Of a stretch of DNA of 64,000 bases, positions 54,594-63,993 are shown piece after piece. The first letter of the stretch is position 1, and the number at the start of each line of letters is the position of its first letter. Source of the stretch: Salinicola endophyticus (lineage in GTDB: Bacteria; Pseudomonadota; Gammaproteobacteria; Pseudomonadales; Halomonadaceae); the NCBI RefSeq assembly GCF_040536835.1, contig NZ_CP159578.1, positions 1,922,001-1,986,000 on the forward strand. The letters are read 5' to 3'. The notes below the pieces were generated by a model, which was not told where the DNA came from, did not search any database, and saw nothing but the letters and a program-made list of their open reading frames with translations. Position numbers and translations under genes: made by a program.

Positions 54594-55110
54594 ACCGATC
54601 CGCTGGCTGATCGATGCCGGCGGCGGGGTCCTGGTGGTGATCATGCTGGTTGCCATGGCGCTGTTCGCGTTGGCGCTGGAGCGTCTGATCTACTGGCGCG
54701 TCACTCACCGCCGTGCGCGCCGGGTGCTGATCGATGCCTGGATCCAGCGCCGCGATCACGTCAGCTGGAGCGCGCTCACCCTGCGCGAGGTGTGGACCCG
54801 CGAACTACTGGCGCGGCTGCGCCAGCCGTTGCCCTGGCTCAAGCTGCTGGTGGCGATATGTCCGCTGCTGGGGCTGCTGGGCACCGTCACCGGGATGATC
54901 CAGGTGTTCGACAGCCTCTCCCTCAGCGACAGCGGGCAGGCGCGGGCGATGGCCGACGGCGTTGCCCGCGCCACGTTGCCCACGCTGGTGGGCATGGCCG
55001 TGGCCGTGGTCGGGCTACTGTTCGTATCCCGACTGGAACAGATCATTCGGCGCGAGGACCAGCGGCTACACGATCGCATGGCCCGCGCGGTGGAGGATGC
55101 CCATGCGTAG
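54577..55110 (+). CDS. exbB: ExbB-type proton channel subunit
   Basis: Inner-membrane channel protein of 177 residues with three helices (about 15-38, 85-110, 132-155) and the conserved CPLLGLLGTVTGMIQVFDSL and LPTLVGMAVAVVGLLFVSRL segments. It is the short ExbB2 type. GTG start at 54577 with AGGAG upstream inside ttpC. Overlaps exbD by 8 bp, so translation of the channel subunits is coupled. Confidence 0.92.
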   Translation: MAFTLEPIRWLIDAGGGVLVVIMLVAMALFALALERLIYWRVTHRRARRVLIDAWIQRRDHVSWSALTLREVWTRELLARLRQPLPWLKLLVAICPLLGLLGTVTGMIQVFDSLSLSDSGQARAMADGVARATLPTLVGMAVAVVGLLFVSRLEQIIRREDQRLHDRMARAVEDAHA

Positions 55111-55510
55111 GCGGCGCCTGCGGGAAGCGAGCGACGACGCCACCGGGATCGACCTGACCCCGATGCTCGATGTCGTCTTCATCATGCTGATCTTCTTCAT
55201 CGTCACCACCAGCTTCATCAAGGAGAGCGGGGTCGAGATCGAGCGGCCGCAGTCGAGCGAGGCGACCGCACGCCCCGATACCCAGGTGCTGGTGGCGATC
55301 ACTCAGGATGGTGCGGTGTGGGTCGACGGCGAGGCGGTGGACGCCCATCGGGTCGGCGCCAAGGTGGCGTCGCTGGTCTCCGGCGATGGCAGCGTGGTGG
55401 TCCAGGCCGACCGCCGCTCGACCACGGGGTTGCTGCTCGAAGTGATGGATCGCATTCGCCAGGCCGGGGTCGACAATGTCGCCGTGGCGGCCAACCGGGA
55501 CGCCGGCTGA
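55103..55510 (+). CDS. exbD: ExbD-type proton channel subunit
   Basis: Partner of ExbB, 135 residues: a short cytoplasmic N-terminus, one helix (VVFIMLIFFIVTTSFI, about 24-39) preceded by the essential Asp in IDLTPMLDVVF, and a periplasmic domain. The motif DLTPMLDVVFIMLIFF is the ExbD/TolR signature. Ends in TGATG, so tonB starts one base back in the next frame. The start at 55103 overlaps the exbB stop. Confidence 0.94.
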   Translation: MRRRRLREASDDATGIDLTPMLDVVFIMLIFFIVTTSFIKESGVEIERPQSSEATARPDTQVLVAITQDGAVWVDGEAVDAHRVGAKVASLVSGDGSVVVQADRRSTTGLLLEVMDRIRQAGVDNVAVAANRDAG

Positions 55511-56274
55511 TGCGCAGGCTGGTGGGGCTGGTCGCCGGTGCCGCGCTGGCACTGGTACTGTTCTATCTGCTGGCGCTGCTGGTGGCACCGCCGGCGCCGG
55601 AGAGTCAGGAGATCGTCAGCGCCGCGCCGATCGCCATGGTCGACGCGCCGGAGCAGGCGCCGACGCCGACGACGAGCGCGGCGTCGGCGCCGCCGCCACC
55701 CCCGGCCGCACCGCCACCACCACCGGCCGCGGCACCGACGCCGGCGCCGACACCCAGCCGGATCGCGGTGCCCGAGCCCCAGGTCGCGCAGCCGCAGACC
55801 CCTGCGCCCACCCTCGACGCCGCGCTGCCCGAGCTGAGCGAGGCGCGGCCGACGCCTCGACCCAAGCCGGAGCCACAACCTCAGCCGCAACCTGAATCGC
55901 GGCCCGAGCCCAGCCCGCAGCCTAGCCCGTCGCCGGCGCCCAGCACTGCCCAGGCGCCAGCCTCGCAGGCGGCATCAACGCCCAAGGGTACCCAGGCATC
56001 GCCGCGCGACGTGGGACAGCTGCAGCCGACCAGTCGGGTCAATCCGACCTACCCGGCGCGGGCGCAACGGCGGGGCCTGGAGGGCTACGTCGAGGTCAGT
56101 TTCGTGATCCAGCCCGATGGACGCGTGGATGGCGGCAGTCTGCGGGTGATCGACGCCGAGCCGGCCAACGTGTTCGACCGCGCGGTAGAGGAGGCGATAT
56201 CGCGCTGGCGCTTCCCGCCGGCGGATGACGTGCGCCGTGCCACCCAGCGTATCGAGTTCAAACTGCAAGGTTGA
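55510..56274 (+). CDS. tonB: TonB-family energy transducer
   Basis: Spans the periplasm and transmits energy to outer-membrane TonB-dependent transporters. The 254-residue protein has an N-terminal helix (about 5-25), a long Pro-rich linker (about 50-175, with PPPPPAAPPPPP and alternating Pro-Gln/Pro-Glu/Pro-Lys), and a C-terminal TonB domain with VNPTYPARAQRRGLEGYVEV and AISRWRFPPA. The YP-x-x-A-x-x-x-G-x-x-G motif is intact. It is larger than Vibrio TonB2 (about 200), owing to the linker. Confidence 0.94.
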   Translation: MRRLVGLVAGAALALVLFYLLALLVAPPAPESQEIVSAAPIAMVDAPEQAPTPTTSAASAPPPPPAAPPPPPAAAPTPAPTPSRIAVPEPQVAQPQTPAPTLDAALPELSEARPTPRPKPEPQPQPQPESRPEPSPQPSPSPAPSTAQAPASQAASTPKGTQASPRDVGQLQPTSRVNPTYPARAQRRGLEGYVEVSFVIQPDGRVDGGSLRVIDAEPANVFDRAVEEAISRWRFPPADDVRRATQRIEFKLQG

Positions 56275-56276
56275 CC

Positions 56277-57590
56277 ATGGACGCGCCACAGATTGTCACC
56301 CCGCCCGCGGATGCCGCCCGGACTGTCACCACGGCCACCGACTGGCGCTATGCCGGCGCCGCCAGAGGGCAGCGGCGTCGCTACAGCGCCGCGCTCCTGC
56401 TGCTGGCGGTGCTGGCGGCCACGCCGGCACTGGCCGAAGGGCCGGCGCTACGCTCCAGTATGATTGCCTCGCTCGAGTCGCTGCAGCAGCAGTTGGCCGC
56501 GGGCGACAACGCGGCGGTGGCGTCGCGCGCCGAGGCCGCCGCGGCGCGTCTCGACGGCGGCAATGCCGCCGATCGCTGGGCCCGGGCGCTGTTTCTGCAG
56601 CTCGAAGCCAGCGCCCTGGCGCGCCAGGGCGAGCCTGCTGCCGCAGCGCAGCGCCTGGCCTCGGCACGCGCTATTGACGAGGTGCCGGCGCCACGGCGTC
56701 TGGCCTGGCTGCGTCAGGAGGCGCAGCTGCATCTCGCCGCCGGCCAGCGCGAGCGCGGGGCTGACCTGCTCACGCGCTGGGTCGAAACCAGCGGTGGCGA
56801 CGCTGAGTCGCGCTGGTTGCTGGTGCAAACGCGCGCTGCCCTCGGCGAGTGGCAGGCGGCGGCCAACTCTCTCGACCGACTGCGCGAATCGGGCGGCACC
56901 TCTTGGGATGCTGGCCAGCGCCAGCTCGCCAGCATGGTCTATCAGCACAGTGGGCGCTTCGATGACGCCCTCGCGCTGCTTGGTGACGATGCCGACTCGC
57001 CGCAGGTGTGGCGGCGCGCGGCCGGGCTGGCCCAGCGGGCAGGCGACCCCGGGCGGGCGGCGGCGATCTGGGAGAGCGGCTGGCGCCGCGGCGTGCTGAC
57101 CCGGCCGCAGGATCTGGTGCAACTGGCCGAGCTGCATATCGCCGGCGGGACACCCGCCCGCGCGGGGGAGTATCTGGCGCGCTGGTTGGCGGATGGCGAG
57201 CTGCCACGCTCCGAGGCCAATCTACGCCTGCAGGCGCAGGCGTGGAGTGCCGCGCGCGAACACGACAAGGCCCTGGCGGCGTGGCGCGCGCTGGCCAATC
57301 GGACCGGGAGCGCGGCGGACTGGCGCCAACTGGCCGAGACCGCCTACGCCTGGGGCGAGTGGCAGGTGGTGCTCGATGCCCTCGGCCAGATCCTGCCTGT
57401 CGATCAGCCGCCGGAGGAGACTGGCACCGGTAGCGCGCAGGGGGAGGTCGCCGAGGGGCGCGACTGGCTGCTGATGGGCGTTGCCGCGGTCCAGCTGCAG
57501 CGCCCTGAACTGGCGCGCCGGGCGTTGAAGCGGGCGGCGGCAGGGGAGAGCCAGGCCCAGGCGTGGCTGGCGTCGCTGGGCCAAGGCTAG
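56277..57590 (+). CDS. TPR-repeat protein of the TonB2 operon
   Basis: Predicted secreted or membrane-anchored protein of 437 residues, with a hydrophobic segment around 35-55 (LLLLAVLAATPALAEGP) and then alpha-helical tetratricopeptide-like repeats to the end (LASARAIDEVPAPRRLAWLRQ, ALGEWQAAANSLDRL and similar helix pairs). TPR genes follow tonB2 in Vibrio and help TonB2-dependent uptake there. ATG at 56277 with AAGG is preferred; a TTG at 56271 is possible. Last gene of the six-gene unit. Confidence 0.85.
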   Translation: MDAPQIVTPPADAARTVTTATDWRYAGAARGQRRRYSAALLLLAVLAATPALAEGPALRSSMIASLESLQQQLAAGDNAAVASRAEAAAARLDGGNAADRWARALFLQLEASALARQGEPAAAAQRLASARAIDEVPAPRRLAWLRQEAQLHLAAGQRERGADLLTRWVETSGGDAESRWLLVQTRAALGEWQAAANSLDRLRESGGTSWDAGQRQLASMVYQHSGRFDDALALLGDDADSPQVWRRAAGLAQRAGDPGRAAAIWESGWRRGVLTRPQDLVQLAELHIAGGTPARAGEYLARWLADGELPRSEANLRLQAQAWSAAREHDKALAAWRALANRTGSAADWRQLAETAYAWGEWQVVLDALGQILPVDQPPEETGTGSAQGEVAEGRDWLLMGVAAVQLQRPELARRALKRAAAGESQAQAWLASLGQG

Positions 57591-57770
57591 GAATCCCTGC
57601 ATAAATGCCTGCACGGACTCGGCGTCCCCAGCGCATGACTACGTTGCGCGGTACTGGAACGCCAGCCCGGTCGAAGGCTCGCCTAACCCCATGTTATGTC
57701 TCGCCTTCTGCGTTCCGTGCGCCTTGCCCTTCATCTCGTTCGGCGATTTATTCAACGCTTCCCTAGGCGC

Positions 57771-58589
57771 TCACTCGAGCGCGAAGTCGCTCCACACCGG
57801 GGCATGGTCCGAGGGTTTCTCCATGCCGCGCAGCGCGTAGTCGACGCCGGCGGCGCGGGTGGCTTCGGCCAGCGGGTCGGTGACCAGGATGTAATCGATA
57901 CGCAGACCCCGCTTGGGCTCGCGATCGAACCCCTTGGAGCGGTAGTCGAACCAGCTGAACAGGTCGCTACTGTCCGGATGGCACAGGCGGTAGCTATCCT
58001 TCAGCCCCCACGCCTTGAGCCGCTCGAGCCATTCGCGCTCTTCCGGCTGGAAGCTGGTCTTGCCTTCACGCAGCCAGCGCTTGCGGTTCTCCTCGCCGAT
58101 ACCGATGTCGATATCCTGCGGTGAAATATTGAAGTCGCCCATGATGGCCAAGCGTTCGGCGGGGTCGTGGCGCGCCTCGAGCAGTGCGCTGAGCCCGGCA
58201 TAGAAGGCGCGCTTGTGCGGGAACTTGGTCGGGTGAGCGACGTTCTCGCCCTGCGGGAAATAGCCGTTCCACACCGTCAACGGGCGGCCATCGGGGAGCG
58301 CCAGCGTGGCACCGATCAGCCTTCGCTGGGCATCCTCCGGGTCGTCGGGCAGGCCGTAGTGGACCTGTTCCGGGCGCGCCTTGGTCATCAGCGCGACCCC
58401 GTAGTGCCCTTTCTGGCCGTGGATGTGGACGTGATAGCCGAGGGCCTCGACCGCCTCGCGCGGAAACTCGCTGTCCTGCACCTTGGTCTCCTGCAGCCCG
58501 ATCACGTCCGGATCGTGGGCCTCGACCAGCGCCTCCAGTTGATGCAGGCGGGCGCGAATACCGTTGATGTTGAACGAGACCAGGCGCAT
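57771..58589 (-). CDS. xthA: Exodeoxyribonuclease III
   Basis: AP endonuclease and 3'-5' exonuclease of base-excision repair. The 272-residue protein of the EEP fold has NINGIRAR, the metal-binding Glu in [13 protein letters not shown], the GDFNIS catalytic Asp/Asn pair, and the C-terminal [10 protein letters not shown] with the catalytic His. Its ATG overlaps the TGA of the small upstream gene by 1 bp (TGATG), so translation is coupled. Confidence 0.97.
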   Translation of the reverse strand: MRLVSFNINGIRARLHQLEALVEAHDPDVIGLQETKVQDSEFPREAVEALGYHVHIHGQKGHYGVALMTKARPEQVHYGLPDDPEDAQRRLIGATLALPDGRPLTVWNGYFPQGENVAHPTKFPHKRAFYAGLSALLEARHDPAERLAIMGDFNISPQDIDIGIGEENRKRWLREGKTSFQPEEREWLERLKAWGLKDSYRLCHPDSSDLFSWFDYRSKGFDREPKRGLRIDYILVTDPLAEATRAAGVDYALRGMEKPSDHAPVWSDFALE

Positions 58590-58825
58590 CAGTCGGTATC
58601 CTTGTCGCTGGTGTCGGATTTGTGCAGTGGCAGCGGCGCCACGCTCTGGCGCTTCAGCTTGCGCTCGGCCTGGGCCTTGCGCTGCTGATCCTTCTTGGAC
58701 ACGTAGCGGCGCGACGAGGTGACCTCGTCAGGGTTCTCATGGCGCCAGCGGCGATAGTCCTTACGCTTACCGGTGCGGATACTGACCTTGTCGGCCAGGG
58801 AGCGGGTCTTCTTTCTGCGAGTCAT
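58589..58825 (-). CDS. Small basic conserved-type protein upstream of xthA
   Basis: 78 residues, strongly charged: [21 protein letters not shown] at the start, then [37 protein letters not shown] (from about residue 23) and an acidic end. The high Lys/Arg content and lack of hydrophobic segments suggest an RNA- or DNA-binding or ribosome-associated role, but I do not recognise the family. Its coupling to xthA makes it likely to be a real gene. Promoter likely in the 295-bp gap up to rhlB, where I see no other gene. Confidence 0.75.
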   Translation of the reverse strand: MTRRKKTRSLADKVSIRTGKRKDYRRWRHENPDEVTSSRRYVSKKDQQRKAQAERKLKRQSVAPLPLHKSDTSDKDTD

Positions 58826-59120
58826 TCACGCGGCCTTTGCTAGCGGCGCCCGCGGCCTCAGTGCCGGGGGCGTTGTCGTCTCATGCTGCCCATTCTAACA
58901 GGCCCCACCGCGGCTGACAGGCCGGGCTCGCCGCCCGGCTGGCGACGTCACGCACCCAGGCTGGTACACTAGGGGCTTGCCCGCGCCGACGCCGGGTCTC
59001 GGCCTGCCGCCAGCGGCGGCGCCGGATGGCGGTGTCGGATCGAGCGCCAGCACTGCTTCGGCGGCTCTCCATATCCGCGCGGGCTTCATCGTCAATCGAA
59101 TTCGGACATTCGTCATAACT

Positions 59121-60410
59121 ATGAGTGAGTCGGACAATACCCAGGCACCGGCACAGAACCGCAGACCCAAGCGGCGTCGACGCAAGCCTCGTAAATCGCA
59201 GTCGCGCAACGCCAACGGCTGGTCGCTGGATCAGTTCCAGGTCGCGCCCGTGGCCGGCCGCTGGCGGTTCCACGATTTCGATCTGCCGCTCGCGCTGATG
59301 CGTGCCATCCACGCCGAGGGGTTCGAGTACTGCACCCCGATCCAGGCCGAAGCGTTGATGTACACGCTGCTCGGCGGCGACGTGGTGGGCAAGGCGCAGA
59401 CCGGCACCGGCAAGACGGCCGCCTTCCTGATCTCGATGCTCGCCTATTTCCTCGAGGAGGAGGCGCCGGACGGCCAGAAGCCGGGGACGCCGCGGGCACT
59501 GATCGTCGCTCCCACCCGCGAACTGGCGCTGCAGATCGAGAAGGACGCCAAGGCGCTGGCGCGCTTTACTTCGCTCAACGTGGCGAGCGTGGTCGGCGGC
59601 ATGGATTACCAGAAGCAGCGCGAGCAGCTGGTCAAGAATCTGGACATCCTGGTGGCTACCCCGGGCCGGCTGCTGGACTTCCAGCAGAAGCGCGACATCG
59701 ATCTCTCCCAGGTCGAGGTGCTGGTGCTCGATGAAGCGGATCGCATGCTGTCGATGGGTTTCATACCCGACGTCAAGCGCATCATCCGCTACACGCCCAA
59801 GCGTGAAGAGCGTCAGACCTTCCTGTTCTCGGCGACCTTTACCCCGGATATTCTCAATCTCTCCGAGCAGTGGACCCATAACCCGGCTCACGTCGAGATC
59901 GAGGTGACCACCGAGAACGCCGCCAATATCGATCAGCGCGTCTACCTGGTCAGCGACGACGACAAGCGCCGACTGCTGATCAACCTGCTCAAGCAGGAGG
60001 CGATGGAGCGCGTGATCGTGTTCGGCAACCGCCGCGACCTGGTGCGTGAGCTCGACGGACTGCTGCGCGAAGCGGGCATCAACGTGGCGATGCTCTCCGG
60101 CGACGTGCCGCAGAATCAGCGTATCAGCACGCTCGAGAAGTTCCGCGACGGCGAGATCCAGGTGCTGGTGGCGACCGATGTCGCCGGCCGCGGCATCCAT
60201 ATCGAGGATGTCAGCCACGTGGTCAACTACACCCTGCCCGAGGACCCGGAAGACTACGTGCACCGTATCGGTCGTACCGGGCGCGCCGGCGCCAAGGGCG
60301 TCTCGATCAGCTTTGTCGGTGAGGAGGACGCGTTCTCGCTGCCCGAGATCGAGGCCTACATCAAGGACAAGCTGCCGTGCGAGCAGCCGCCGGAGTCGAT
60401 GCTCGTCTGA
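59121..60410 (+). CDS. rhlB: DEAD-box RNA helicase, RhlB type
   Basis: ATP-dependent RNA helicase, expected to be the RNase E partner in the degradosome. The 429-residue protein has a basic N-terminal tail ([18 protein letters not shown]), Q-motif CTPIQAEAL, Walker [21 protein letters not shown] in [14 protein letters not shown], and motif [13 protein letters not shown] wide frame opens at 58977 but the ATG at 59121 is the family-like start. No Shine-Dalgarno sequence is seen before it. Confidence 0.9.
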   Translation: MSESDNTQAPAQNRRPKRRRRKPRKSQSRNANGWSLDQFQVAPVAGRWRFHDFDLPLALMRAIHAEGFEYCTPIQAEALMYTLLGGDVVGKAQTGTGKTAAFLISMLAYFLEEEAPDGQKPGTPRALIVAPTRELALQIEKDAKALARFTSLNVASVVGGMDYQKQREQLVKNLDILVATPGRLLDFQQKRDIDLSQVEVLVLDEADRMLSMGFIPDVKRIIRYTPKREERQTFLFSATFTPDILNLSEQWTHNPAHVEIEVTTENAANIDQRVYLVSDDDKRRLLINLLKQEAMERVIVFGNRRDLVRELDGLLREAGINVAMLSGDVPQNQRISTLEKFRDGEIQVLVATDVAGRGIHIEDVSHVVNYTLPEDPEDYVHRIGRTGRAGAKGVSISFVGEEDAFSLPEIEAYIKDKLPCEQPPESMLV

Positions 60411-60428
60411 GCTGAGCGACCCCGAACC

Positions 60429-60452
60429 GACCGCTCATCCCCGTGAGCGGTC
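60429..60452 (+). promoter_or_regulatory. Hairpin between rhlB and dinG
   Basis: Perfect 9-bp stem GACCGCTCA / TGAGCGGTC with a 6-nt loop and no U-tract. It may be a weak, Rho-assisted terminator or an RNA processing element. Confidence 0.4.
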
Positions 60453-60493
60453 ATCCTGCCTTCCTCACACAGGCCGGCCTGCCCGGAACCCGC

Positions 60494-62641
60494 ATGCTCG
60501 ACGAGACGCTCAAGCAGGAGATTCAGGACGCCTATCGACGCACGCTCGAGGGTCTGGAGCTCACGCCCCGCTATGGCCAGCGGCTGATGATCGCGGAGAT
60601 CGCGCGCACGCTGGCCGGGATCGAGCACGACGATCAGGGCCGGCGCACCTCCCAGGAGCACGTCTGCGTGCTCGAGGCGGGCACCGGCACCGGCAAGACG
60701 CTGGCCTATCTGCTGGCGGCGCTGCCGGTGGCCAAGGCGCGCGGCAAGCGGCTGGTGGTGGCGACCGCGACGGTGGCGCTGCAGGAGCAGGTGCTCAATC
60801 AGGATCTGCCACGGCTGCGCGAGCATAGCGGGCTCGATTTCGACTACGCCCTGGCCAAGGGGCGTGGACGCTATCTGTGCGTCGCCAAGCTCGACCAGGC
60901 GCTGGAGGGCAGCGAGCCCAATCCCACGCTGTCGCTGTTCGAGCAGACCATCGCTACCGATGCCGGTGGCGACTTCCCGCAACTGATCCAGGAGATGGCC
61001 GACACCTACGCTTCGGGCAAGTGGGAGGGCGACCGCGACAGCTGGCCGGTGGCGATCGATGACCGCGACTGGCGCCGTCTCACCGTCGATCATCGCCAGT
61101 GCACCAACCGCCGCTGCGGTCATTTCGGCGCCTGTGCCTACTTCCGCTCGCGCCGTCATCTGGAGCAGGCGGATGTCGTGGTCGCCAACCACGATCTGGT
61201 GCTGGCGGATCTGGCCCTCGGCGGTGGCATGGTGCTGCCGCCGCCGAAGGAGTGCATCTACATCTTCGACGAGGGGCACCATCTTCCGGACAAGGCGCTG
61301 GATCACTTCCACCACCGCTTCGCCGTCAATGGCACCCTGCGCTGGCTGCGCACGCTGAAGAAGTCGCTCACCGAGCTGAATACCGCGCTCGCCGCCCAGC
61401 CCACGCTGGCGCGTCTGCTGGCGGCCTTTCCCGAGCGCATCGCGGCGCTCGAGCCGAGTCTGGGTGAGGCCTACGCCATGGGCCATCAGATCGCCGGGCT
61501 CGAGCAGGGCGCCGGGGACGAGACCCGGCATCATCGCTTCGTCAACGGTCGCGCCCCGGCACCGCTGGTGGCGCTGGCGCAGCAGCTGGTGATTCCCTTC
61601 GCGGCGCTGGCGCGCGACCTGGAGACGATGACCGAGATCCTGCGCGAGAGCCTGGACCCGGACAAGTCCACCGGACTCCCTCGTGAGCAGGCCGAACCCT
61701 GGCTGCCGCTGAGTGCCTTGCTCCACGGGCGCGCGCTGGATGCTCACGCGCTGTGGCAGGCCATGGCCAGCGAGGACCCGCCGGATCAGAAGCCCCAGGC
61801 GCGCTGGCTCACCTTCGAGCGCTTCGGCAGCGAGCCCGAGCTGACCTTTTCGGCCAGCCCGGTCTCCGCCGCCGAGACCCTGGCGCGCCACCTCTGGGGA
61901 GCCTGCTACGGGGCGGTGGTGACCTCGGCCACGCTGACCGCGCTCAACCGTTTCGAACGCCTCCAGGAGCGTGCCGGCCTGGCCAATCGCTACCGCTACC
62001 AGCGCCTGCCGAGCCCGTTCGACTACTCCCGCGCCACCCTCAGCGTACCGCGCGAGGCGGTGGAGCCCGGTGACCCGGTGGCCCACGATCGCGCTATCGT
62101 GCAGTTCCTCGAAGGGCGCGAGGACGACGAGGCGATCCTGGTGCTGTTCTCGTCGCGCAAGCAGCTCAAGAGTGTCGCCGAAGCCCTTGCCGAGCCCTGG
62201 GCGTCGCGCCTGCTGTCCCAGGATCGGCTGCCCAAGCGCGAGCTGCTCGAGCGTCATCGCAAGGCGGTGGACGCGGGGCAGGGCAGCCTGATCTTCGGGC
62301 TGGCGAGCTTCGCCGAGGGGATCGATCTGCCGGGGCGCTATCTCACCCACGTGGTGATCACCCGGCTGCCGTTCTCGGTGCCGGACGATCCGGTGGGGGC
62401 GACGCTGGCGGAGTGGATCGAGAGCCAGGGGGGCAATCCGTTCATGCGCATCTCGGTGCCTGACGCCTCGATCAAGCTGGTCCAGGCCTGCGGCCGTCTG
62501 ATCCGCAAGGAGAACGACAGCGGGCGTATCTCGCTGCTCGACCGGCGGGTGCTGACCCGGCGCTATGGCAAGGCGCTGCTGGACGCGCTGCCGCCGTTCC
62601 GGCGCGAGATCGAGGGTGTGGTCAGGGAGACGCCGGCCTGA
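60494..62641 (+). CDS. dinG: ATP-dependent DNA helicase DinG
   Basis: Superfamily 2 iron-sulfur helicase of the XPD family that unwinds D-loops, R-loops and damaged forks. The 715-residue length agrees with E. coli DinG (716). Walker A EAGTGTGKTLAYLL; four Cys for the [4Fe-4S] cluster in GRYLCVAK and CTNRRCGHFGAC; DEGHHL (DEAH-type box); and motif VI VQACGRLIRKENDSG. I chose the ATG at 60494 (MLDETLKQEIQDAYRR), like the family, over a GTG at 60443. Confidence 0.95.
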   Translation: MLDETLKQEIQDAYRRTLEGLELTPRYGQRLMIAEIARTLAGIEHDDQGRRTSQEHVCVLEAGTGTGKTLAYLLAALPVAKARGKRLVVATATVALQEQVLNQDLPRLREHSGLDFDYALAKGRGRYLCVAKLDQALEGSEPNPTLSLFEQTIATDAGGDFPQLIQEMADTYASGKWEGDRDSWPVAIDDRDWRRLTVDHRQCTNRRCGHFGACAYFRSRRHLEQADVVVANHDLVLADLALGGGMVLPPPKECIYIFDEGHHLPDKALDHFHHRFAVNGTLRWLRTLKKSLTELNTALAAQPTLARLLAAFPERIAALEPSLGEAYAMGHQIAGLEQGAGDETRHHRFVNGRAPAPLVALAQQLVIPFAALARDLETMTEILRESLDPDKSTGLPREQAEPWLPLSALLHGRALDAHALWQAMASEDPPDQKPQARWLTFERFGSEPELTFSASPVSAAETLARHLWGACYGAVVTSATLTALNRFERLQERAGLANRYRYQRLPSPFDYSRATLSVPREAVEPGDPVAHDRAIVQFLEGREDDEAILVLFSSRKQLKSVAEALAEPWASRLLSQDRLPKRELLERHRKAVDAGQGSLIFGLASFAEGIDLPGRYLTHVVITRLPFSVPDDPVGATLAEWIESQGGNPFMRISVPDASIKLVQACGRLIRKENDSGRISLLDRRVLTRRYGKALLDALPPFRREIEGVVRETPA

Positions 62642-62720
62642 TCCGGCGTATGCTGGCGTCAGTATGCGCACCCCTGTCCTCTGTTTGATGCGCTGAAACC
62701 CATTTTTCACTGCCCGCAAA

Positions 62721-62754
62721 CGCCGACGCCCGCTGTGATCAGCGGGCGTCGGCG
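62721..62754. terminator. Perfect 15-bp hairpin between the converging dinG and DAHP synthase genes
   Basis: CGCCGACGCCCGCTG and CAGCGGGCGTCGGCG pair without mismatch around a TGAT loop. On the minus strand it is followed by TTTGCGGG; on the plus strand by TGTCGTAG. It likely works as a terminator mainly for the leftward gene. Confidence 0.65.
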
Positions 62755-62771
62755 TGTCGTAGCCGGGCTTT

Positions 62772-63854
62772 TCAGCTATGGGGCGCGAGCCGCGCCTGGA
62801 GCGCCGGGGCGAGCTGTTCGGCCATCTGGGTCAGGCTGCGCTCGGTGGTCGGCCAGTCGATGCAGGCATCGGTGATCGACACGCCATACTCGAGCTGGCT
62901 GCGGTCGGCGGGAATCTTCTGCGCCCCCCAGCCGATGTTGGACTCGATCATCAGGCCGATGATCGAGCGGTTGCCGTCGAGGATCTGGTGGGTCACGTTC
63001 TCCATCACCAGCGGCTGCAGCGCCGGATCCTTGTTGGAGTTGGCGTGGGAGCAGTCGACCATCAGGTTGGCCTTGAGGCCGGCCTTGGCCAGCTCCTGCT
63101 CCGCCAGGGTGACGCTGACGCTGTCATAGTTGGGCTTGCCGTTGCCGCCGCGCAGGACCACATGGCCGTAGGCGTTGCCACGGGTGCGGATCACCGCGAC
63201 CTTGCCGGCCTGATCGATGCCCAGGAAGTTGTGCGGACTGGCCACCGACTGCAGCGCGTTGACCGCCACGTCCAGGCTGCCGTCGGTGCCGTTCTTGAAG
63301 CCGACCGGGCCGGAGAGCCCTGAGGCCATCTCGCGGTGGGTCTGGGATTCGGTGGTGCGGGCGCCGATCGCCGACCAGCTGATGCAGTCCTGCAGATACT
63401 GCGGCGAGATCGGGTCGAGCGCTTCTGTTGCCAGCGGCAAACCGATCTCGGCCAGATCCACCAGCAGGCGGCGGGCGATGTGCAGACCCTCTTCGATCTC
63501 GAACGAGTCGTTGAGATGGGGGTCGTTGATCAGGCCCTTCCAGCCCACCGTGGTGCGCGGTTTCTCGAAGTAGACGCGCATCACGATATAGAGGCTGTCG
63601 CTCACCGCGTCGGCGAGCTGGCGTAGGCGCCGGGCATAGTCGCGAGCGGCCTCGGGGTCGTGGATCGAGCAGGGGCCGATCACCACCAGCAGGCGCGGGT
63701 CCTCGCGATCGAGGATGCGCTGGATGGTCTGGCGACCCTCGATGACCGTGCGCTCTGCGGCGTCGCTGAGCGGGATGTGCTGCTTGAGCACTTCGGGAGA
63801 TATCAGAACGTCCTGCGCCAGGACGTTGAGATTGTTGACCTGCTGTTCCGACAT
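62772..63854 (-). CDS. 3-deoxy-7-phosphoheptulonate (DAHP) synthase, class I
   Basis: First enzyme of the shikimate pathway to aromatic amino acids, condensing PEP and erythrose-4-phosphate. The 360-residue protein has LLVVIGPCSIHDP, MRVYFEKPRTTVGWKGLINDP, AIGARTTESQTHREMASGLS, VGFKNGTDG and DCSHANSNKDP, all class I-alpha hallmarks. It resembles AroF/AroG/AroH equally, so the feedback amino acid cannot be named. Start: ATG at 63852-63854 (MSEQQVNNLNVL). An in-frame ATG at 63932 would add 26 residues without family support. No Trp/Tyr/Phe-rich leader peptide was seen. Confidence 0.93.
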   Translation of the reverse strand: MSEQQVNNLNVLAQDVLISPEVLKQHIPLSDAAERTVIEGRQTIQRILDREDPRLLVVIGPCSIHDPEAARDYARRLRQLADAVSDSLYIVMRVYFEKPRTTVGWKGLINDPHLNDSFEIEEGLHIARRLLVDLAEIGLPLATEALDPISPQYLQDCISWSAIGARTTESQTHREMASGLSGPVGFKNGTDGSLDVAVNALQSVASPHNFLGIDQAGKVAVIRTRGNAYGHVVLRGGNGKPNYDSVSVTLAEQELAKAGLKANLMVDCSHANSNKDPALQPLVMENVTHQILDGNRSIIGLMIESNIGWGAQKIPADRSQLEYGVSITDACIDWPTTERSLTQMAEQLAPALQARLAPHS

Positions 63855-63963
63855 GCTGGGCCCGTTGAAATCTGCGATGGTTCGCGCGTGGGAGTTCTCG
63901 TTCGCGCGCGTGGAAGTGGAAGAAGGCGCCATCGAAGGGCGCGCGTCTACGTGTAGAGCGCGT

Positions 63964-63993
63964 ACTATGGCGGCTGGGGCGGACAAAAATCAA
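63964..63993 (-). promoter_or_regulatory. Candidate promoter of the DAHP synthase gene
   Basis: On the minus strand TTGATT (63988-63993) and CATAGT (63964-63969) are 18 bp apart, near the right edge of the window; the leader would be about 100 nt. Confidence 0.35.

Noticed and set aside
60356..62719. 787-codon open frame on the minus strand across dinG
   Set aside because: It is antisense to a full-length DinG with all motifs; such frames arise easily at high G+C and the translation has no recognisable domain.
63932..63986. N-terminal extension of DAHP synthase
   Set aside because: The added residues have no family counterpart and the ATG at 63854 matches the expected start.
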